From Planctomycetaceae bacterium (GTDB lineage Bacteria > Planctomycetota > Planctomycetia > Pirellulales > Pirellulaceae), in NCBI GenBank assembly GCA_003455945.1, contig DMPQ01000269.1, positions 4,469 through 16,775 of the forward strand: a stretch of 12,307 nucleotides of DNA. Direction: 5' to 3'. The notes beneath the pieces are model-generated. The model ran no database searches. It was not told the origin of the DNA and saw only the letters and a list, made by a program, of their open reading frames with translations. Positions 7,378 through 12,307 of the stretch are shown in pieces. The first letter of the stretch is position 1. Each line of letters begins with the position of its first letter. The position numbers were made by a program, and so were the translations under genes.

Positions 7378-7390
7378 GGCGCGGATCGGC

Positions 7391-7419
7391 ATTATCCGGT
7401 CACCGGGCGCAAGGCTCAA
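7391..7419 (-). promoter_or_regulatory. Candidate sigma70-like promoter for the oxidoreductase-lactonase-phosphoesterase operon
   Basis: On the minus strand TTGAGC (7419-7414, 4 of 6 to the -35 consensus) is followed after exactly 17 bases by GATAAT (7396-7391, 5 of 6 to the -10 consensus). Transcription would begin near 7384, leaving a leader of about 97 bases before ATG 7287. It lies in the 192-base gap behind the SolA-like gene, so the operon can be transcribed independently of that gene. Confidence 0.45.
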
Positions 7420-7459
7420 CGATTTCCCGAACGGAACATCGGCCTGCGCGTGGCGAGAC

Positions 7460-7479
7460 GCGTCGCGGCGGAGCGACGC
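7460..7479 (-). terminator. Stem-loop immediately after the SolA-like gene, possible terminator
   Basis: Directly after the TGA stop (7482-7480) the minus strand reads GCGTCGC-tccgcc-GCGACGC, a perfect 7-base-pair GC-rich stem with a 6-base loop. No U-run follows, so it is not a textbook intrinsic terminator. It could act as a weak terminator or a 3' end stabiliser before the next promoter at 7391-7419. Confidence 0.4.
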
Positions 7480-8598
7480 TCAGTCGCGCGCCGTCAGAAA
7501 GCGGACCGACGGGTGCCAGGCCCCCGTTTCGATCCGCATCGCGACCTGTTCGCCGAGCGCCGTCGCGAACTTGAAGCCGTGCCCCGAGAGCCCCGAGACC
7601 CAGACGACTCGCCCGTCGTCGCGATCCCCCAGACGAAAGTCGCCGTCGGGGCTCATCGAATAGCGGCAGATCTCATGCGCGATCGGAGCGGGGCTCAAGC
7701 CGGTCAGAAAGCGTCTTGCGAACTCGTCGGCATCACGCTGCTCGTCATCGCGACCGATCCGACGATCGTCGTCGTCGGGAGCGACCTCGACGCCGCCGTC
7801 ATGCCGCGCGATCTTCACACCGCTGCCGTCACCGTTGGGCATGCCGTACAGATAGGCCGATCCGGTGTCGAACAGGAATGACGGCGCAGCGGAACGGACC
7901 AGCCAGCGGTCGTCGCGGCAGCCGTACCAGAAGAGATGTTTCCGCAGAATCGTCGGCGGCGAGGGGCCCAACGCATGCCACGCTCCGGTCCACGGCCCGA
8001 CCGTCAGCACGAGTCGTTCCGCCTGCAGCTCGCCCCGATCGGTCGTCACGCGCCAGCCGCCGCCGCGGCGGACCGCCTGTCGCACCGGGCAGTCGGTGAG
8101 CAATGTCGCTCCGTGGATCCGGGCGACCGACAACGCGGCCTCGATCGCGAGCTCGGGAAGCAGGTAGCCGGCGTCCTGCTCGAAGAGAATCGGCCAACCT
8201 TCGGGGATCACGACCGGAAATCGTCCCTCCGTCTCGCGCCGATCGGGACGCTCGATCTCCAGTCCGTGCATCGCCGCACTCGCCTCGATACCGGCAATCA
8301 GCGGCGAGTCGGGAGGACCGGATTGAAGGAGGCCGGTCCGAACGAACAAAGAACGCCCGGTTGCCCGTTCGAGTTCGGACCAGAGCTGCATCGCGCGCCG
8401 GACGAGCGGAACGTAGTCCGGGTGCTCGAAGTAGGCGAAACGGATCAGTCGCGAACGTCCATGCGAGCTCCCTCGATCGTGAGGCGGCGCGTATCGATCG
8501 ATGCCGATCGCCGAGATGCCTCGCGAGGCCAACGCCGCCAAAGTCTGACTGCCGATCGCGCCGAGTCCGACGACCACGACTTCGAACGATCCGATCAT
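7480..8598 (-). CDS. SolA / monomeric sarcosine oxidase-like FAD-dependent amine oxidase
   Basis: This 372-residue protein is a DAO-type flavoenzyme closest in layout to N-methyl-L-tryptophan oxidase (SolA) and monomeric sarcosine oxidase, which are of similar length. The FAD-binding Rossmann motif is at the N-terminus (VVVVGLGAIGSQTLAALASRG, starting near residue 7). GSSHGRSRLIRFAY (43-56) corresponds to the family's GSHHG..R.IRHAY segment. YGMPNGDGSGVKIARH (251-266) and CRYSMSPDGDFRLGD (311-325) follow; C311 aligns with the Cys that covalently binds FAD in this family. SGLSGHGFKFA (335-345) closes the active-site region. The enzyme would oxidise a secondary amine or N-methyl amino acid, releasing H2O2. 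The start ATG 8598 has AGGAG 8 bases upstream; an open frame to 8979 is not coding. It lies 80 bases after the lipoprotein gene, and a stem-loop follows its stop. Confidence 0.9.
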   Translation of the reverse strand: MIGSFEVVVVGLGAIGSQTLAALASRGISAIGIDRYAPPHDRGSSHGRSRLIRFAYFEHPDYVPLVRRAMQLWSELERATGRSLFVRTGLLQSGPPDSPLIAGIEASAAMHGLEIERPDRRETEGRFPVVIPEGWPILFEQDAGYLLPELAIEAALSVARIHGATLLTDCPVRQAVRRGGGWRVTTDRGELQAERLVLTVGPWTGAWHALGPSPPTILRKHLFWYGCRDDRWLVRSAAPSFLFDTGSAYLYGMPNGDGSGVKIARHDGGVEVAPDDDDRRIGRDDEQRDADEFARRFLTGLSPAPIAHEICRYSMSPDGDFRLGDRDDGRVVWVSGLSGHGFKFATALGEQVAMRIETGAWHPSVRFLTARD

Positions 8599-8678
8599 GG
8601 CTCCGGCTCCTGGCCGATCGGGACGGCGCGAAGAGTCTCGTCGGTCCGAGGCCCGCTGCGACATGTCGATGCGGCACG

Positions 8679-10217
8679 TCAGCGCAGGTCGATGTCGAGC
8701 ATGGTCGAGATGGCGGACTTCTGCGCCTTGAGATCCTCGAGCATCACGGCGAGCTTGTACTTTCCCGGAGGGAGATCGCTCGGCATCGTGTAGACGAAGT
8801 GCAGATAGAAGTCGCGGCGGATCCGACGCGAGCGATCCACGATCGGATCGAAGTCCTGCTGCGCGACTGCCTTGCGGGTTCCGTCGAAGATCACGATGCT
8901 CGGACGAAACTCGCTCTCGTAGAGGTCTCCCTGCTCGCCGTCGACGACTCGCTCGGCGCGGAAATTCTCGACTTCGCAATAGGCGATGACCTGTTCCCCC
9001 TTGGCGAAACGCCGGTGAGGGAACTCGCGGAAGTTACCGTAGCTGTTGACCTGGTCGCAAAGGGCGATGCTGTGGACCCGCAGCGACGCGGTCGAGGCGA
9101 GCGCCTGTTCCGCGCGGCGAAGGTGATCGACCCCGATCGCGATGCGACGCTGGTTCTCGAAGCGAAAGGAAGCATCGAGATCCAGATCTTCCGGCTCGAT
9201 CAGATGGAACAGGCCGAACGCCTGCTCCTTCCAGAACTCCTTTTGCGGTTCGTCGAGCGAATCGATCGTCTCGACCGCTTCGTCGCGATCGCCTAGAACG
9301 AGCGCGAGCATGCGACGTCGGATCTCGAGTCGATTGCGTTCGTCGTCCGACAGCGACTCCGATTCGCGCGCCAGCATCCGCTCCAGCGCATCATGAGCCT
9401 GTCGAGCTTCGGCGATCCACGACTCGGTCTCGGTCTCGGTCTCGGCCGAGGCGGTCGCGGAGTCGCCGCTGTCGGACGAACCGGGTGGGGGCGTGACGCT
9501 CGAACCGCTCTCGCTTTCGGGGCGGGGGGCCGAACTCGTCGAGTCGGGCGGGGCGCCGGTTGCCGGCAGGAGCGTTCCGACGGTCGCGGGCGGATCCGGA
9601 GCGAGGGGCGAACTTGGGGTGGGAGGCGCGGACCGACGTTCAGCCGCATCGTCGCCGACGATCGAGCCGGACATCGCTGCGGCGACGGGAGGATCGGCGA
9701 TTCGAGCGCTCGGGCTTCGGGGAGGTTGCGGAGGGGCCGCAGGGGACTCGGAGGTTTCCGAGGAACGATCAGGCGGAACATCCTGAAGATGTCCGGTGCG
9801 GACGATCGACGAGTCGCGAAACGGCTCGTCGATCGAGCGGCTTGCAGGCAGCTCAGTGGCGTCGTCCGACGACGAGACGCGTTCGTTCTCGGGCAAGTTC
9901 AGACGTTTCCGAAACTCCGGATCGACGGACAACTCGAGCAGTTGACGGCGGATCCGTTCCTCCTGCGCGGCGGTCTCCTCGGCATCGCGAGTCTCGATAC
10001 GCCGTTCCGTTTCCGAAGAGTTCTCCGACCGAGATGCCGATGCCGAAGTTCGCTCTCCGTCGTCCCGAGCGGTCGAGTCGCCATTCGGCTCGGCGCTCGC
10101 CGAACTCTCGGCACGCTCCCACCGCAATCGGAACGGCAAGCCGATCGACGGCCCGGCGCACCCGGCGGCGAGGGTCGACAGGCTGGCGGCGATGATCGTC
10201 AGGCGAACGCGGTTCAT
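8679..10217 (-). CDS. Lipoprotein with long disordered linker and conserved-looking C-terminal domain, function unknown
   Basis: This 512-residue protein starts at ATG 10217 and opens with a lipoprotein signal peptide whose lipobox is LAAGC (C20). Residues about 33-265 are low-complexity, rich in Ser, Pro, Glu, Asp and Ala, with one ordered-looking charged segment at about 80-112 (LLELSVDPEFRKRLNLP). A helical stretch follows at 267-375 (acidic, rich in Arg and Leu). The C-terminal 135 residues form a beta-rich domain (SLRVHSIALCDQVNSYGNF at 378-396, QVIAYCEVENF at 409-419, LPPGKYKLAVMLEDL at 482-496). It may be anchored in a membrane with the domain held out on a flexible linker. I do not recognise the domain. 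The frame is open upstream to 10439, but the lipobox fixes the start. No strong ribosome binding site is visible. Confidence 0.82.
   Translation of the reverse strand: MNRVRLTIIAASLSTLAAGCAGPSIGLPFRLRWERAESSASAEPNGDSTARDDGERTSASASRSENSSETERRIETRDAEETAAQEERIRRQLLELSVDPEFRKRLNLPENERVSSSDDATELPASRSIDEPFRDSSIVRTGHLQDVPPDRSSETSESPAAPPQPPRSPSARIADPPVAAAMSGSIVGDDAAERRSAPPTPSSPLAPDPPATVGTLLPATGAPPDSTSSAPRPESESGSSVTPPPGSSDSGDSATASAETETETESWIAEARQAHDALERMLARESESLSDDERNRLEIRRRMLALVLGDRDEAVETIDSLDEPQKEFWKEQAFGLFHLIEPEDLDLDASFRFENQRRIAIGVDHLRRAEQALASTASLRVHSIALCDQVNSYGNFREFPHRRFAKGEQVIAYCEVENFRAERVVDGEQGDLYESEFRPSIVIFDGTRKAVAQQDFDPIVDRSRRIRRDFYLHFVYTMPSDLPPGKYKLAVMLEDLKAQKSAISTMLDIDLR
9423..9446. repeat. 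Hexamer tandem repeat in the lipoprotein linker
   Basis: CTCGGT occurs three times in tandem followed by CTCGGC (9423-9446). On the coding strand it encodes a Glu-Thr repeat at about residues 259-265 (ETETETE) at the end of the disordered linker. Hexamer units keep frame, so slippage would change linker length without breaking the gene. Confidence 0.6.
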
Positions 10218-10609
10218 GGCGGGATCCGGCGAGACGGCTACGTTTCGCGATGGGGCGGGAGGGTAGGGGAAGTCCGGTCGGACGGCAAGGCGAACTGGAC
10301 CCGGTTCAGGGGGCTTCGTCGGCTGGTCCCCCCGCAGCGGTCTCGTTCGGTTCGCGACGATTCTGTCGATCGAGCCCTCGGCGAGCTCCCGAAACGGGGA
10401 CCGCGCGGCATGGAAAGGGCGATCGGGCCGAGCGGTCACCTTCCCGGATCGATGTGATGCTTCGGCTGCGGGCGGAAATCACCGCAAGACCTAGAGTTCC
10501 GCGATTCGTCTCGGGATCTGTCCCCCGTCGTATCGGCGTCGGCCCGTCGGCCGGTCTCCGCATCCGCGACGGGAGGGCGTTTCGGATTTCGCCGCAAGGA
10601 ACGACCGCC
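10218..10609. other. Divergent intergenic region
   Basis: This 392-base gap lies between the divergent lipoprotein and spermidine-synthase-like genes. I see no gene in it; open frames across it continue from antisense frames and look like composition artefacts. A weak promoter candidate faces the lipoprotein gene (annotated separately). I found no good promoter for the plus-strand gene, only an AAGGA ribosome binding site at 10596-10600. Confidence 0.55.
10260..10288 (-). promoter_or_regulatory. Weak promoter candidate for the lipoprotein gene
   Basis: On the minus strand TTGCCG (10288-10283, 4 of 6 to the -35 consensus) is followed after 17 bases by TACCCT (10265-10260, 3 of 6 to the -10 consensus). 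The leader would be about 36 bases. The -10 match is poor; spacing and position are the only support. Confidence 0.2.
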
Positions 10610-12307
10610 ATGGCTTGGCTGTTCGGCTTCACGCTCTTCACCAGCGCTGCGCTTCTGTTCACCGTGCAGCCGATGTTCGCGAAGCTGGTGTTGCCTCGTC
10701 TGGGAGGGACGCCGTCGGTCTGGAACACCTGCATGGTCTTCTTCCAGGCGATGCTGCTGTTCGGCTACCTCTACGCTCACGGATCGACTCGGCGACTGCC
10801 GGGGCGTCGGCAGTTGGTGTTTCACGGCCTGATGCTGTCGCTGCCGCTGCTGCTCCTGCCGTTGGCGCTCCCCGAGTCGCTGCCGTGGGATGCGGCGACC
10901 GCACCGACCGCCTGGCTGCTCGGGGCGCTCGCCGTCTCGGTCGGTCTCCCGTTTCTGATGCTCTCGACCACCAATCCGACGCTTCAGGTCTGGTTTGCCG
11001 CCTCGGGGCATCCCCGGGCAAAGGACCCGTACTTCCTGTACGCCGCCAGCAACGCAGGCTCGTTTCTCGGACTCTTCGGTTATCCGTTTCTGGTCGAGCC
11101 GATGCTCGGTCTCAGCACCCAGCTGAAGCTGTGGAGCGTCGGGTACCTGGTGCTGATCGGTCTGATCGGGACCTGCGCTCTGGCGGTCTGGCGTCGTCAG
11201 CGCTGGAGCGGTTGGGAGCTGCCGATGCTCTCGAGCGACGAGACCGGCACGGTGTCGTCGCCGTCAGCACTCGCGCCGACGGTTCGTCGTCGGGCCGCCT
11301 GGTTCGGGCTCGCGCTGATCCCGTCGAGTCTGATGCTCGGCGTCACGACGTTCCTGACGACCGACGTCGCCTCGTTTCCGCTGCTCTGGGTCATTCCGCT
11401 CGGGATCTACCTGGCGACGTTCATCATCGCCTTTGCGCAGAAGTACCGACTGTCGCAGATGCTCGTCGTGCGCTGGACGCCGCTTCTGGTTCTTCCGGTC
11501 GTCGCGACCCAGGCCTTCTCGGCGGGACTCGCCCTGCACTGGTCGACCTACGCGCTGAATCTGGGAGCCTTCACGGCGCTCGCCTTGCTCTGCCATGGTC
11601 GGCTTGCCGATCTCCGGCCCGGCCCCAAGTACCTGACCGAGTTCTACCTGTGGCTCTCGGCAGGCGGAGTCGCGGGAGGGATCTTCAACACGCTGGTCGC
11701 TCCCCATCTGTTCGTCTCGAGCGCCGAGTACTCGTTGGCGATCGTCTGCGGTTGTCTCGCGCTCCCCGCCTCCGAGAAGCTTTCTCGGCAGCGAATCGAC
11801 CGAATCCTGGATGTCGTCTTTCCGGTCCTGACCGGAGCGGCCTGTTTGGCGATCGGCCTGGCGCTCGAGTTCAATCCGTTTCCGTTCGCCTTCGTCGCCG
11901 CGCTGGTCGTTCCCTGCGTCTTCGGACTGTCGTTCTCGCGACGGCCGCTCCGATTCGGCCTCGCGGTCGCCGCGATCTTCGGCGCCGGGATGATCTGCCG
12001 CTCGGCGAGCGAAGAGGTGCTGTTCTGGGAGCGGGGATTCTTCGGCGCCAATCGCGTCGTTGCGGAACGAGAAACCGATCGCCATCTGCTGGTCCACGGG
12101 ACGACCTATCACGGATGGCAGTATCAGGACGAGCGACGCGACGAGCCGCTCTCGTACTACCATCGCCGAGGCCCGCTCGGACGACTCTTCGGTTCGCTCG
12201 AATCTCGCCACGACCTGCGCGTCGCGGCGATCGGCATGGGGTGCGGAACGGTGATGGCCTATCACCGCCCCGGATGGCACTTCACCTTCTACGAGATCGA
12301 TCCGATC
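10610..12307 (+). CDS. Polytopic membrane protein fused to a spermidine synthase-like domain (partial, runs off window)
   Basis: The frame is open for 566 codons from ATG 10610 to the right edge with no stop. AAGGA lies 9 bases upstream of the start. The first about 465 residues are a membrane domain with roughly fourteen hydrophobic segments, beginning LFGFTLFTSAALLFTVQPMF. A soluble domain follows: VHGTTYHGWQ at 495-504 is the kind of segment that precedes the catalytic core in spermidine synthase-like proteins, and AAIGMGCGTVMAY (539-551) then FYEIDP (560-565) match the SAM-binding glycine motif and acidic ribose-binding position (E562). This is the layout of proteins labelled fused MFS/spermidine synthase, known in planctomycetes and other bacteria. 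Because the window ends at EIDP, the catalytic Asp region is unseen and true polyamine synthesis cannot be claimed; many fused members have unknown reactions. Confidence 0.9.
   Translation, partial: MAWLFGFTLFTSAALLFTVQPMFAKLVLPRLGGTPSVWNTCMVFFQAMLLFGYLYAHGSTRRLPGRRQLVFHGLMLSLPLLLLPLALPESLPWDAATAPTAWLLGALAVSVGLPFLMLSTTNPTLQVWFAASGHPRAKDPYFLYAASNAGSFLGLFGYPFLVEPMLGLSTQLKLWSVGYLVLIGLIGTCALAVWRRQRWSGWELPMLSSDETGTVSSPSALAPTVRRRAAWFGLALIPSSLMLGVTTFLTTDVASFPLLWVIPLGIYLATFIIAFAQKYRLSQMLVVRWTPLLVLPVVATQAFSAGLALHWSTYALNLGAFTALALLCHGRLADLRPGPKYLTEFYLWLSAGGVAGGIFNTLVAPHLFVSSAEYSLAIVCGCLALPASEKLSRQRIDRILDVVFPVLTGAACLAIGLALEFNPFPFAFVAALVVPCVFGLSFSRRPLRFGLAVAAIFGAGMICRSASEEVLFWERGFFGANRVVAERETDRHLLVHGTTYHGWQYQDERRDEPLSYYHRRGPLGRLFGSLESRHDLRVAAIGMGCGTVMAYHRPGWHFTFYEIDPI

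Noticed and set aside
10436..11011. Gln/Arg/Glu-rich 191-residue minus-strand frame resembling a basic charged protein
   Set aside because: It is the complement of Leu-rich membrane helices of the spermidine-synthase-like gene, whose CTG/CTC codons read as CAG/GAG on the other strand.
11264..12280. 338-residue minus-strand frame rich in Arg, Glu and Gln
   Set aside because: Same reason: it mirrors the membrane-protein gene and has no recognisable motif or ribosome binding site.

Overview
This window is GC-rich bacterial chromosome, most likely from a planctomycete. I infer this from content. There is a redoxin / cytochrome c / copper-monooxygenase fusion carrying EF-hands, a Tat-exported Gfo/Idh/MocA oxidoreductase next to an exported SMP-30 lactonase, and a lipoprotein with a long Ser/Pro/Glu linker. 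Many genes stand alone or in short operons with wide gaps. I see no phage, transposon, tRNA, rRNA or CRISPR signal, and codon use looks uniform, so this reads as core-like chromosome.

Layout. (1) 1-297, minus: start of a membrane protein running off the left edge, coupled by a TTGA overlap to (2) 294-2288, minus, the large exported multidomain redox protein. (3) 2289-2721: divergent intergenic region with a good sigma70-like promoter for (4) 2722-4083, plus, an unrecognised 453-residue protein with two VOC-like halves. (5) 4175-7287, minus: a three-gene operon in transcription order: Tat-signal Gfo/Idh/MocA oxidoreductase, SMP-30/gluconolactonase-like protein, calcineurin-like phosphoesterase. 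It has a promoter and a leader with two dyad symmetries upstream. (6) 7480-8598, minus: a SolA/monomeric sarcosine oxidase-like flavoenzyme ending in a stem-loop. (7) 8679-10217, minus: a lipoprotein with a disordered linker and a conserved-looking C-terminal domain. (8) 10218-10609: divergent gap. (9) 10610 to the right edge, plus: a polytopic membrane protein fused to a spermidine-synthase-like domain, cut by the window end inside the SAM-binding motif.

Functional reading. The clearest unit is the oxidoreductase / lactonase / phosphoesterase operon. Two exported enzymes could act in sequence (sugar to lactone to acid), as the periplasmic glucose-fructose oxidoreductase and gluconolactonase of Zymomonas do, but the substrate cannot be read from sequence. 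The best candidates for undescribed biology are the five-module copper/heme/thioredoxin/EF-hand protein with its coupled membrane partner, and the 453-residue VOC-like protein.
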